Origin: Acidobacteriota bacterium
GTDB lineage: Bacteria > Acidobacteriota > Vicinamibacteria > Vicinamibacterales > UBA2999
Assembly (NCBI GenBank): GCA_020851325.1
Contig: JADZCY010000175.1
Location: 1 to 59,576 of the forward strand
Reading direction: 5' to 3'
Length of the DNA stretch: 59,576 nucleotides
The notes beneath the pieces are model-generated. The model had not been told where the DNA came from, ran no database searches, and saw only the letters and a list, made by a program, of their open reading frames with translations. Positions 34,918 to 43,398 of the stretch are shown one piece after another. A program made the translations under genes and the position numbers. Position 1 is the stretch's first letter, and the number at the start of each line of letters is the position of its first letter.

Positions 34918-35559
34918 ATGTCAGCCACCCGCTCCACGTCCCGTCGCGGCCGCCGCACCATCCTCACCGGCCTTGGCGCCGCCGCCACGGCCGCCGCCCT
35001 TGGTCAGCGCAGCGCCGCCGCGCAGTCCGCCACGCCGTTTCAGCCGCTGCTGCACGCTGAGGACGACTGGATGGAGCTGAAGGGCCGGCACCGCATCGTC
35101 CTCGACGTGACGTCGCCGGAGGGCGTGCCGGATGCGATTCGCTTTGCCGGCAACCTGTTCAACGGCAACAAGTCGGGCTACGGCGTCGAGGAGTCGGACG
35201 TCGCGATCCTGATGTGCATGCGGCATTCGGCCACGGCCTATGCCTACGGCGACGGTTTGTGGTCCAAACACGGCAAGGCGCTCGACAGCAAAGCCGCCAC
35301 GCCGCCGACGCAGAATCCCTTCAACACGACTGAACGCCCGCAGCTGTCCGGCCTCGTCAAGCGCGGCGTGCACTTCATGGTCTGCGGCACCGCCAGTCGC
35401 GGCATTGCCGGACGCCTCGCCGGACAGGGCGGCGACGCGGACGCGATGCTGAAGGAGATGGTGACGCACCTTCTTCCCAATGCACGGCTCGTCTCGGCCG
35501 GCGTCGTCGGCGTGACCCACGCGCAGGAACGCGGCTTCAGCCTGCTCTTCGTCGGCTAA
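34918..35559 (+). CDS. Tat-exported DsrE-like protein A
   Basis: 213 aa. A twin-arginine signal (SRRGRRTIL, then an Ala-rich run to about residue 36) points to the periplasm. The mature domain of about 170 residues looks like the DsrE/DsrF fold: a central strand region ending in FMVCGTAS with Cys156, the usual place of the active cysteine; a second cysteine is at 100. DsrE-type proteins carry sulfur or act as small sulfur relays. It is followed by a related protein and a cbb3 oxidase operon. The family call is moderate, the sulfur role inferred. Confidence 0.7.
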   Translation: MSATRSTSRRGRRTILTGLGAAATAAALGQRSAAAQSATPFQPLLHAEDDWMELKGRHRIVLDVTSPEGVPDAIRFAGNLFNGNKSGYGVEESDVAILMCMRHSATAYAYGDGLWSKHGKALDSKAATPPTQNPFNTTERPQLSGLVKRGVHFMVCGTASRGIAGRLAGQGGDADAMLKEMVTHLLPNARLVSAGVVGVTHAQERGFSLLFVG

Positions 35560-35698
35560 CAGCGGCGACCGACACACGACAGCGGCCACCTCGGCCGCCT
35601 GAAACGGATCGAGCGCCGCGAACACTCGTATCTCGGTGGCGTTTTCGTTTCTCGGTTCCCCCAGGCCAGCCATTGCACTGGTCTGGACAGGAGGTCGC

Positions 35699-36406
35699 AT
35701 GTCGACATTGGCTCACTCGGATCGGCGTGGATTCGTGGCGCGTGGTCTGGCGGTGGTGGCGGCGGCGGGTTGGACGACAACCGCACTCGGGACATCGGTG
35801 GCAGCAGCCGACCAGGCCGGCGACGATGCGGCGTGGGTGAAGGAGGTGCCGGGGGCGCGGCGCTGCTTCTTCGATTGTCCGCAGCACATGAACGGCTTCG
35901 GTCTGCTGCACATCCTCAACTACCTCTCCGCGTATCCGCTCGGTCAGGCCGGTGCGGTCAGTTCGTTCTACAGCGTCGGTCCGGCGTCCAGCATCGCCCT
36001 CGGGTTCAACGACGCGATGTGGGCGAAGTACGGACTCGGCGAGATCCTCCAGTTGCAGGATGCGGACGGCAAGCCGTACACGCGCAACGTGTTCGCGAGT
36101 CCGACACGAGCCGATGGGCATCTGCTGGCGCGGCGGGCGCAGATCCCGCCGAGCATCGGCGTCCTCGGCGACGCCTTCGTCGGGTCGAGCATCCCGGCGC
36201 TGCAGAAGATGGGCACCAAGTTCCTGGTCTGCGGCAACGCCCTCGGGCTGTGGACGCTGGAACTGGAAGCGCGCGGCAAGGGCGCGGCGGCCGCGATCGA
36301 CAAGGACCTGCGCGCGAACCTGCTGTCCGGCGTCACCATCGTGCCGGCGATGGTCCGCGCCATCGAGCAGGCACAGGCGGCGGGCATCAGCTACAACCGG
36401 CAGTAG
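35699..36406 (+). CDS. Tat-exported DsrE-like protein B
   Basis: 235 aa. Twin-arginine signal (DRRGFVARG, hydrophobic run to about residue 36). The mature part resembles the preceding gene, including FLVCGNALGLW with Cys178 at the matching place; Cys56 and Cys60 form a CxxxC near the mature N-terminus. A strong GGAGGTCGC ribosome site before ATG 35699 fixes the start. A GC hairpin (35582-35598) lies in the gap after protein A. Together the two could form a periplasmic sulfur-handling pair for the downstream respiratory genes. Confidence 0.7.
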   Translation: MSTLAHSDRRGFVARGLAVVAAAGWTTTALGTSVAAADQAGDDAAWVKEVPGARRCFFDCPQHMNGFGLLHILNYLSAYPLGQAGAVSSFYSVGPASSIALGFNDAMWAKYGLGEILQLQDADGKPYTRNVFASPTRADGHLLARRAQIPPSIGVLGDAFVGSSIPALQKMGTKFLVCGNALGLWTLELEARGKGAAAAIDKDLRANLLSGVTIVPAMVRAIEQAQAAGISYNRQ

Positions 36407-36526
36407 CTGGAGGTCGGCATCGTTCAGGCACAGGTGGCGGGTGGCGCCTGGCCATCCCCACCTGCGCGGATGCCTCACGCACGCGGCGTCGTGACGAACG
36501 GAGAAATATCCGGCTCGACAGCCGGG

Positions 36527-36548
36527 TATGATGGCCGACAAGAAGGAG
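36527..36548 (+). promoter_or_regulatory. -10 box and ribosome site deciding a CTG start for ccoN
   Basis: TATGAT (36527-36532) is a -10-like hexamer. AAGGAG (36543-36548) lies 7 nt before CTG at 36556. A stop at 36529-36531 closes the frame upstream, and no ATG, GTG or TTG occurs before the first membrane helix. Confidence 0.55.
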
Positions 36549-36555
36549 TGCTGCG

Positions 36556-37995
36556 CTGTCTACGCGTCTTCACACCCCCACCGTTCACCGGGACCTCGTC
36601 CGGGCGCACGGTCTGGCCGCGCTCGTCACGCTGCTCGTCTCGGTCGCTTTCGGTCTCGTCGTCGCGGTGCAGTTCATCGCGCCGGACTTCGGGCGCAACT
36701 ATGCCTGGATGAGTTGGGGCCGCCTGCGTTACGCGCACACGCAGGGGATTCTCTTCGGCTTCCTCACCAACGCGTTCTTCGCGTTCCTCTATCACGCGGT
36801 GCCGATCCTGAGTGGCCGGCCGGTGACCAGCGCGCGCCTTGGACTGTGGCTGTTCGGATTGTGGAACGGCGCGGTGATGATCGCGGGCTGGGGATTGGTG
36901 CTCTCCGGCGTGAGCCAACCGCTCGAGTGGGCCGAGTTCCCGCTCGTGGTCGATGCGCTGATCGTGCTGGCGCTGCTGATGGCGGCGGTGCAGTTCCTGC
37001 CGGGATTCTTCCGTCGCGGCTTCGACAGTCTCTACGTGTCGAGCTGGTACATCCTCGGCGGCCTGGTGTTCACGCTGCTGTCGTATCCGATGGGGAATGT
37101 CGTGCCGGAGTTCGTTCCCGGCGCGAGTGGCGCGGCATTCAGCGGGTTGTGGATTCACGACGCCGTCGGCCTGTTCGTCACGCCGATGGCGCTGGCCATC
37201 GCCTACTTCGTCATCCCCGCGGTGATGGGACGGCCCGTCTACAGCCACTTCCTCTCGATGCTCGGCTTCTGGCTGCTGTTCTTCCTCTATCCGCTCAACG
37301 GCACGCACCACTACGTGTTCTCGGTGATTCCGATGAGCGCGCAGTTCAGCGCCATCCTCGCCTCGGGACTCCTCGGCATCGTCGTCGTCATCGTCGTCTT
37401 CAACCTGTTCATGTCGATGCGCGGCAGCGGCTGGCTGCCGCGCGATCTCGGCCTGCGGTTCATCGGCACGTCGACGCTGTTCTACCTTGTCGTCAGCCTG
37501 CAGGGATCGATGCAGGCGCAGATGTCGGTGAACCAGGCGGTGCACTTCACCGACTGGGTGGTCGCGCATTCGCACCTTGCCATGCTTGGGTTCGCGGGCT
37601 TTGCCGCCATCGGCGGCCTGGTGCACGCGTGGCAGCGCATTCCGGGCGTGGCATTCAATGCGCGCGCCGTCGCCTGGGCCTACTGGCTGCTCACGATCGG
37701 CCTGGTGACGATGGTGGTGGACCTGACGATTGGCGGCGTGCAGCAGGGCAACCTGTGGGCGTCGAGCGCGCCGTTCATGGAATCAGTCACGGCGTCGCGG
37801 CCCTACTGGGTGGCGCGCGTCCATGCGGGGAGCATCCTGACGCTGGGGTTCATCGCGCTGCTGATTGGATTGACGACGCGCGGTCGTGAGGCGCGCGTGC
37901 CGGAGCGCGATGCCGTCGCCGTTCCCGCCGACGCGCCAGCGAGCGATGGCGTGCTGGTACCCGCCAACGAGATCGCGCGAGGCTCGACGTCATGA
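36556..37995 (+). CDS. ccoN: cbb3-type cytochrome c oxidase subunit I
   Basis: 479 aa with about 12 helices, normal for CcoN. Haem and copper ligands are visible: His61 (RYAHTQG), His201 (WIHDAVG), His251-His252 (THHYVFS), and His338 and His340 (AHSHLAML). It reduces oxygen at the haem b3-CuB site in the inner membrane with high affinity. A GTG at 36667 would remove the first helix, so I use the CTG at 36556, which has an AAGGAG site 7 nt upstream. First gene of a four-gene operon with the fused cytochrome subunit, a ccoQ-like gene and a TsdA-like cytochrome. Confidence 0.9.
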   Translation: MSTRLHTPTVHRDLVRAHGLAALVTLLVSVAFGLVVAVQFIAPDFGRNYAWMSWGRLRYAHTQGILFGFLTNAFFAFLYHAVPILSGRPVTSARLGLWLFGLWNGAVMIAGWGLVLSGVSQPLEWAEFPLVVDALIVLALLMAAVQFLPGFFRRGFDSLYVSSWYILGGLVFTLLSYPMGNVVPEFVPGASGAAFSGLWIHDAVGLFVTPMALAIAYFVIPAVMGRPVYSHFLSMLGFWLLFFLYPLNGTHHYVFSVIPMSAQFSAILASGLLGIVVVIVVFNLFMSMRGSGWLPRDLGLRFIGTSTLFYLVVSLQGSMQAQMSVNQAVHFTDWVVAHSHLAMLGFAGFAAIGGLVHAWQRIPGVAFNARAVAWAYWLLTIGLVTMVVDLTIGGVQQGNLWASSAPFMESVTASRPYWVARVHAGSILTLGFIALLIGLTTRGREARVPERDAVAVPADAPASDGVLVPANEIARGSTS

Positions 37996-38014
37996 CGCGC
38001 TTCGGAGTCTGGCG

Positions 38015-39250
38015 ATGAGCGACACATCCTCCAGCGTGCGCACGGCGTATCTCGTCGCCATCGTCGGCGGTGTGTTGTTCTTCGTACTGTCGGTGGGATT
38101 GCTCGGCGTGTGGCCGGCGCGCGTGATCGACGCGCAGACGCGCGCGATGGCGCCGGAGCATCCGCTGCCGCGGACGGCGGCCGAGCAGCGCGGTCGCGTG
38201 ATCTACGGGCGTGAAGGCTGCGCTTCGTGTCACACGCAGCAGATCCGCTACCTGCATCAGGACATGGCGCGCTTCGGCGCACCGACGCTGGCGTGGGAAA
38301 CGCATCTCGACACGCCGCACCTGTGGGGCACGAGACGCGTCGGCCCTGATCTCTCGCGCATCGGCGGCACGCGCAGCCTCGACTGGCAGTACACGCACCT
38401 CTTCGCGCCGCGCAGCGTCGTCACGGGCTCGGTGATGCCGGCATATCCGTCGCTCTTCGATGGCGCACCGGATCGCCCGCGTCAGGAGGCGCGCGATCTC
38501 GTCGCCTATCTGGACTCGCTTGGTCGCGCGCGTGAACTCGCCGCTCCCGAAGGCGAAGCGCGCGCTCGCGACGCCTGCAACTGCCCGGACGATGAGATGG
38601 CGCAGATGGCGTTTGCGGGAACGATGAACACGCACCCGGCGCGAGCGCGACGGACCGATGAGGCGCCGCGGCTGCCGGCTGGCACACTGCCGCGCGGACA
38701 GCAGTTGTATGCCGCGCACTGCGCGACGTGTCATGGCGAACGTGGGCTCGGCGACGGTCCTGGTGCAGCCGGTCTGCTGCCGAAGCCGGCGAATCTCGCG
38801 GAGCACGAGTACGCGGAGGAACGCGTGGCGGCGGCGCTGTGGAATGGTGTGTCGGGCACGGCGATGCCGGCGTGGCGAGATCTGGCGCCGGAGGATCTGG
38901 CGTCGATCAGCACTGCGGTACAGAACCTGTCCGTCGCACAGGGAGACCCGCCGGTGCCGGAGCATCTGACCACGCTGGGCGCGCGGGTGTTTACCGCCAA
39001 CTGCGTGCAGTGCCATGGCGAACGCGGCGACGGTCGAGGACCGGCGGCGGAGTCGTTGCTGATGGCGCCGAAGAATTTCGTGCGGCAACGCGTGAGCCTG
39101 GCCGAAGGCGTGCGCGTGCTGCGATCGGGCGTTGCGGGATCACCGATGGCGCCGTGGACCGCGCGATTGACCGACGCCGAACTCGTGGCGGTGGCGCACT
39201 ACGTGCGCGAGTTGTACGCGCCGGCGCCGCAGGGAGACATCCGCCGATGA
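38015..39250 (+). CDS. ccoO: Fused CcoO-CcoP cytochrome c subunit
   Basis: 411 aa. One N-terminal membrane anchor (residues 11-33). The first 185 residues match CcoO, with haem site CASCH (69-73) and the CcoO-like stretch WGTRRVGPDLSRIGG. Two more haem c sites follow, CATCH near 236 and CVQCH near 330, as in the dihaem part of CcoP. Cbb3 oxidases normally encode CcoO and CcoP separately; here three haems are on one chain. It would carry electrons from a soluble donor to CcoN. Its stop overlaps the next start (ATGA). Confidence 0.85.
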   Translation: MSDTSSSVRTAYLVAIVGGVLFFVLSVGLLGVWPARVIDAQTRAMAPEHPLPRTAAEQRGRVIYGREGCASCHTQQIRYLHQDMARFGAPTLAWETHLDTPHLWGTRRVGPDLSRIGGTRSLDWQYTHLFAPRSVVTGSVMPAYPSLFDGAPDRPRQEARDLVAYLDSLGRARELAAPEGEARARDACNCPDDEMAQMAFAGTMNTHPARARRTDEAPRLPAGTLPRGQQLYAAHCATCHGERGLGDGPGAAGLLPKPANLAEHEYAEERVAAALWNGVSGTAMPAWRDLAPEDLASISTAVQNLSVAQGDPPVPEHLTTLGARVFTANCVQCHGERGDGRGPAAESLLMAPKNFVRQRVSLAEGVRVLRSGVAGSPMAPWTARLTDAELVAVAHYVRELYAPAPQGDIRR

Positions 39251-39414
39251 CGGCCCTGGCCGACCTCATCGTCTGGGCGAGCGTCGTGCTGGCCGCGGTG
39301 TATGTCGCGGTGTGGGCGTGGTCGCCGCGCTGGCGACAGACCATCGAGCGTCCGAAGTACGAGTTCCAGGACGCGCTTGGTACCTTCGAGGAGAACCGCG
39401 ATGAGCGCTCGTGA
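39247..39414 (+). CDS. CcoQ-like small membrane subunit
   Basis: 55 aa. One membrane helix (about residues 6-26) then a charged tail (RWRQTIERPKYEF). Position and size fit CcoQ, the small subunit that stabilises cbb3 oxidase, though the order here puts it after the cytochrome subunit. It overlaps the gene on each side (4 bp before, 14 bp after), so it is translated as part of the operon. Confidence 0.7.
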   Translation: MTALADLIVWASVVLAAVYVAVWAWSPRWRQTIERPKYEFQDALGTFEENRDERS

Positions 39415-40381
39415 CTCGATGCTCCGGCGCTACGCCGTGCCGCTGGCCGCCGGCGTCGGCGTGGGCGTGGCGGTGCTCGTGGCCGGCGTGCGTCTGTCTC
39501 CTTCAATCGGATCTGCGAGCGGCGCCGCGAGCGCGCCCAGTGCGGTTCCCGCCGAAGCCACTGAAGAGTACGGCCGCCGCCTGATCGCGCACACCGCCGA
39601 ACTGCTCGGGCCGGATCAAGGTGATCCCGATCGCCGCTTCATGGACAGCCGTTTGAACTGCGCCTCGTGTCATCTCGCTGTCGGCACGGAGCCTGGCACG
39701 CTGACGCTGCTGCAGACGCGTGAGCACTATCCCCGCTTCTCGGGACGTGCCGGCGGCATGACCGAGATCGAGGACCGCATCAACGAGTGCATGCAGCGCA
39801 GCATGAACGGCCGGCCGCTGCCGGTGGACAGCGTCGAGATGAAGGCGATGGCGGCCTACCTGCGCGGGCTGGGCGGGCAGTACGACGCGATGAGCGCGTC
39901 TAGTCGCAAGACGGACGAGCCGCCGCCATTTGCGACGCCGCCGCGCGCCGCCGATCGCCAGGCGGGTCGCGAAGTGTTCGAGAAACGCTGCGCCATTTGC
40001 CATGGCGGCGATGGTCTTGGTCTGCTGGCGAGCGGCGACAAGGCAAAGGGCTATTTGTTCCCGCCGCTCTGGGGGCCGGACAGCTTCAACACCGGCGCCG
40101 GCATGCACCGCGTGCTCACCGCCGCGCGCTTCATCAAGGCACGCATGCCGCTCGGCGAACCGACGCTGACGAACGACGAGGCGTTCGACGTCGCCGCGTT
40201 CATCAACGATCAGCCGCGCCCGGTGATGGCCGCGCTCGAGAACGACTACCCGGATCGATCAGCGAAGCCGATCGACAACGGCTACGGCCCCTTCGCCGAC
40301 GACTTCCCGCTCGAGCAGCACCGCTTCGGCCCCTTCGCGCCGATTGAGGCGTACTACAAAGCCCTGCGGGAGAAGAAATAG
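39401..40381 (+). CDS. TsdA-like dihaem cytochrome c (thiosulfate dehydrogenase family)
   Basis: 326 aa with an N-terminal membrane anchor or signal (PLAAGVGVGVAVLVAGV). Two haem c motifs, CASCH (87-91) and CAICH (197-201). LNCASCHLAVG and EDRINECMQRSMNGRPLP match the TsdA thiosulfate dehydrogenase/tetrathionate reductase family. It would oxidise thiosulfate, or another sulfur compound, in the periplasm and pass electrons to the fused CcoO/P. The start overlaps the ccoQ-like gene. Being in one operon with an oxidase, and after two DsrE-like proteins, supports a sulfur-oxidation role. The substrate is inferred. Confidence 0.8.
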   Translation: MSARDSMLRRYAVPLAAGVGVGVAVLVAGVRLSPSIGSASGAASAPSAVPAEATEEYGRRLIAHTAELLGPDQGDPDRRFMDSRLNCASCHLAVGTEPGTLTLLQTREHYPRFSGRAGGMTEIEDRINECMQRSMNGRPLPVDSVEMKAMAAYLRGLGGQYDAMSASSRKTDEPPPFATPPRAADRQAGREVFEKRCAICHGGDGLGLLASGDKAKGYLFPPLWGPDSFNTGAGMHRVLTAARFIKARMPLGEPTLTNDEAFDVAAFINDQPRPVMAALENDYPDRSAKPIDNGYGPFADDFPLEQHRFGPFAPIEAYYKALREKK

Positions 40382-40382
40382 A

Positions 40383-40523
40383 GGGCTGGAGGGCTGGAGG
40401 GCTGGGGGACTGGAAGGCTGGAGGGCTGGAGGGACGCGGTTGACCGCGTCAGCCCTCCAAGCCTTTCAAGCCCTCCAAGCCTTCCAAGCCCTCCAGCCAG
40501 TCCCCCAGCCCCCCAGTCCGCCA
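40383..40523. repeat. GGGCTGGAG / CCTCCAAGC inverted array with palindromic hinge
   Basis: The left arm (40383-40432) holds GGGCTGGAG units, a G-quadruplex pattern. The hinge is GACGCGGTTGACCGCGTC (40433-40450), a near-perfect hairpin. The right arm (40451-40523) holds CCCTCCAAGC/CCCCAG units that complement the left. It lies between convergent genes (TsdA-like, plus; LVIVD, minus), where a two-way terminator would be useful. Confidence 0.9.
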
Positions 40524-40526
40524 GCC

Positions 40527-42401
40527 CTATCTCAGTTGCCCGGCTCGTCCGCGGACGGTTTCCGCCATCGCGCGCATGCGGGCGGCATTTCGCGCATCGG
40601 CGCCGGCGGCATCACGTTCCAGTTCGGTCGCCAGCGTCGTCAACTCGGTGGCCACGGTCGATGCAGCCTTGTCGCGTGACGTCGTCTGATCGGCGCGCTG
40701 CAGCGTGGCGCTGATCGTGTCGGCGCGCGCGGCGGTCACGGCGTTGCCGCGCTTCAACTGATCGAGATACGCTCGGGCGACGACCGTGGTGGCCGGCCAC
40801 GCTACCTTCGGCTGCTGCTGCGAGTTGAACTCTTCCCAGCGCACCTGTGCCGCCGCGTCGAGTTCGTTCTGCGTCAGGTAGTCGCTCGGCAGCAGGCGGA
40901 AGATGTCGATGCCGCGGGCAATCTCCGCCGCGTAGATGAAGCCGTTGTAGTAGTAGCTGGACCAGTAGCCGCCGGAGATCAGCTTGTCGCCGTCCACGGG
41001 ACCGCGATCGAAGAACGCGATCTCGACCGGCCTGGTCGAGTCGGTGAAGTCGAACACCGACACGCCGCCCTGATACCACGACTGCACCATGATGTCGCGG
41101 CCCGGCACCGGGATCAGCGAGCCGTTGTGCGCGACGCAGTTCTCCTGCTCGCTCTGCGCCGCCGGCATCTTGTAGTAGCCCTTGAATACCAGCTTCTTGT
41201 CGACGATGTCGAAGATGGCGTCGGCGCCCCACGTCAGCGGATCGCTGGCACGGCAGCGCGGCCGCGAGCCACCGCCCCACTCGTCGGTGAACACCACCTT
41301 GGTGCCGTCGTTGTTGAACGTCGCCGAGTGCCAGTAGGCGAAGCTCTTGTCGACGACGTGATCGAGGCGTTTCGGATTCTCGGGATCGGCGATGTCGAGC
41401 AGGATGCCGTTGCCCGAGCAGGCGCCGGCGGCCAGACCGATCGCCGAATACACCGTGATGTCGTGGCACTGGTTGGTCATGCGCGAGGTCTGCGTGCCCT
41501 CGCCGTGGTTGCCGCCCTGCCACAGCCCGGCGAGGTTCCCCGTCGTCTCGTCCATGAAGATGCGCGGCTGGTTGACGATCTTCGCGTTCTGCGGCGCGCC
41601 CAGCGGCACTTCGATGACGTCGATGCTGAAGAGCGACGTGTTGGGATCTTCCTTGGCGTCCTTGCCCGAGCAGCCGGAGAGTTCCTCACCGGGGCGCACC
41701 GTGCTGGTGCCGGAGCCGTAGACGAAGATGCGGCTCGGGTTCTTCGGATCGGGCACCAGCGTGTGCGTGTGCGAACCGCGGCACGTCTGCACGGCGGCCA
41801 CCTGGCGCGGCTTCTGGATGTCGGTGATGTCGAAGATGCGCACGCCGCGGAAGCGTTCCTTGCTCACCGTCTCGTCGATGCCCTGCAGGCCGCAATCGAG
41901 ACGGCCGCGCGTCTGCTCCACCGACATGAACAGCAGGTGGCCCCACACCGACACGTCGCCCTGGCCGCCGGGGCACACCACTGAGGTCATCAGCCGCGGC
42001 TTGCGCGCGTTCTCGACGTCGTAGATGTTGAAGCCGTGATAGTTGCCGACGACAGCGTGGGTGCCGAAGAAGGCGAGGTCGGAATTGGTGAAGCCGCCGC
42101 CACGCGGTGCGGGCGGCGCCGGCGTGCCGGGGGCCGGCGGAGGTTCGGGCGGGGCACCAGCCGGGCGTTCGGGCGGAATCGGCGCACCGGCGGGCGCTTC
42201 GGGATCGAAGAAGCCTTCCGGTTTCGGCAGGTTGGCCGTCAGTTCCATGTGACGCGCGGCCACGGCGGCGTCACGCAGGCCGCCCTTCAGGCCGATGCGC
42301 GGATCCTTTGGATCCGGCGCCGGCTGCTGCGCCGCGGCCAGCATTCCCCACGACGCCGCGCCCGCGAGCGCCGCGCCCACGATGAGTCGATTGAGCTGCA
42401 T
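40527..42401 (-). CDS. Secreted LVIVD-repeat protein 1
   Basis: 624 aa. Signal peptide to about residue 24, then a Pro/Ala-rich linker and LVIVD-type beta-propeller repeats (GFNIYDVENARKPRLMTSV, GVRIFDITDIQKPRQVAAV, GVSVFDFTDSTRPVEIAFF). Paired cysteines occur in CPGGQGD, NQCHDIT and ENCVAH. The last 100 residues are helical. Function unknown; such propellers are often surface or periplasmic binding proteins. ATG 42401 has AGGAGG upstream. Closely paralogous to 51033-52964. Confidence 0.85.
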   Translation of the reverse strand: MQLNRLIVGAALAGAASWGMLAAAQQPAPDPKDPRIGLKGGLRDAAVAARHMELTANLPKPEGFFDPEAPAGAPIPPERPAGAPPEPPPAPGTPAPPAPRGGGFTNSDLAFFGTHAVVGNYHGFNIYDVENARKPRLMTSVVCPGGQGDVSVWGHLLFMSVEQTRGRLDCGLQGIDETVSKERFRGVRIFDITDIQKPRQVAAVQTCRGSHTHTLVPDPKNPSRIFVYGSGTSTVRPGEELSGCSGKDAKEDPNTSLFSIDVIEVPLGAPQNAKIVNQPRIFMDETTGNLAGLWQGGNHGEGTQTSRMTNQCHDITVYSAIGLAAGACSGNGILLDIADPENPKRLDHVVDKSFAYWHSATFNNDGTKVVFTDEWGGGSRPRCRASDPLTWGADAIFDIVDKKLVFKGYYKMPAAQSEQENCVAHNGSLIPVPGRDIMVQSWYQGGVSVFDFTDSTRPVEIAFFDRGPVDGDKLISGGYWSSYYYNGFIYAAEIARGIDIFRLLPSDYLTQNELDAAAQVRWEEFNSQQQPKVAWPATTVVARAYLDQLKRGNAVTAARADTISATLQRADQTTSRDKAASTVATELTTLATELERDAAGADARNAARMRAMAETVRGRAGQLR

Positions 42402-42738
42402 TCGGATCCCCCTCCTGACCCCACAATTCGCTTGGCCTTGGTGTCCGCCTGCTCGAACGACCCCGGGTTGTGCCGGTATCGGTCGGATGAGCGGATGGAT
42501 GGACAGTACACCCAAGTGAGCTGAGGGGCTTAAGTCAACGGCCGGGAGGATTGTAGCGTTAACGCCGGTCCCGGTGACAACGACGAGAGACGCCGCCAGC
42601 CGAACCGTAGCCACGTGCGTCCGTGCACCGCTGGATCGCCACAGAGATCGTCAGCGCGATCACCAGATAGATCGCCAGATCGCTACGTCTTCCGATCGAT
42701 CACCAGCTCACCACCTCACCAGATCACCAGATTCGCCA
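42402..42738. other. 337-bp gap with a GATCACCAG repeat
   Basis: Upstream region of LVIVD protein 1. A possible minus-strand promoter is TTGTCA (42575-42580) and TACAAT (42550-42555), but the 19-bp spacer is long. From 42655 to 42735 it holds degenerate GATCACCAG/GATCGCCAG units. No gene is seen. Confidence 0.5.
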
Positions 42739-43398
42739 TCAGTACCTTCTCCCCCGTTGCCGTGACATGTCGAACCTGGCGGTGTCGGCAATCGCCATCA
42801 CCGCCATGACGCCGGCCTGAATGGGATCCGAGACGACCAGATCCGCGGCGTCGCGAACGCTGCCGACCATGTTGAGCGCGATCACCTTGACGCCCTGCGC
42901 CTGCAGATCGCGCACGGCCTGGGTGATGGCACCGCCCATGATGGCGCCGGCGAGTACGAGGATCGACGCGCGCGGCAGACGCGCCACGGCGCGGACGGCG
43001 TCGGCCAGCGCCTGTTCGCCGACGAGCGGGATGGTGTCCACCGAGATACGTTCGCCGCGGATGTTGTGGCGATCGGCTTCGCTGATGGCGCCGACGGCCA
43101 CCTGCCCCACTTGCGCGCCGCCGCCGATGATGATGACGCGCTTGCCGTAGATGCTGAGCAGCGACGGCTGCACCGACACGCCGTGGACGTGCGCCAGCGC
43201 GGAGAGATCGCCGGTGAGGGCGGCCACCTCGGCGTCGATCGCCACTTCCAGACCGATGCGGCTGCGATCGGTCGGACTCGGCAGCGTCTGGATGCCGGCG
43301 ATGTTGACGCCGTGTGCGGCGAAGACGCCGGCCACCGCCGACAACACACCCGGCAGGTCGTCGGCGTCGATCAGGATCGTCCGCGTCGCCGTCGTCAG
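42739..43398 (-). CDS. ACT-domain protein with a Rossmann-like C-terminal domain (DUF5612-like)
   Basis: 219 aa. Residues 5-70 form an ACT domain (ILIDADDLPGVLSAVAGVFA, VNIAGIQTL), the ligand-sensing fold common in amino acid regulation. The C-terminal domain begins KRVIIIGGGAQVGQVAVGA and continues with NIRGERISVDTIPLVGE and LVVSDPIQAGVMAVM, which I associate with DUF5612. No ATG, GTG or TTG precedes the ACT core; CTG at 43398 overlaps the upstream stop as CTGA, 5 nt after GTGAGG, so I place the start there. Ligand unknown. Confidence 0.7.
   Translation of the reverse strand: MTTATRTILIDADDLPGVLSAVAGVFAAHGVNIAGIQTLPSPTDRSRIGLEVAIDAEVAALTGDLSALAHVHGVSVQPSLLSIYGKRVIIIGGGAQVGQVAVGAISEADRHNIRGERISVDTIPLVGEQALADAVRAVARLPRASILVLAGAIMGGAITQAVRDLQAQGVKVIALNMVGSVRDAADLVVSDPIQAGVMAVMAIADTARFDMSRQRGRRY

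Noticed and set aside
35582-35598. Terminator between the two DsrE-like genes
   Set aside because: Only a 6-bp stem without a T tract; it may be chance in GC-rich DNA.
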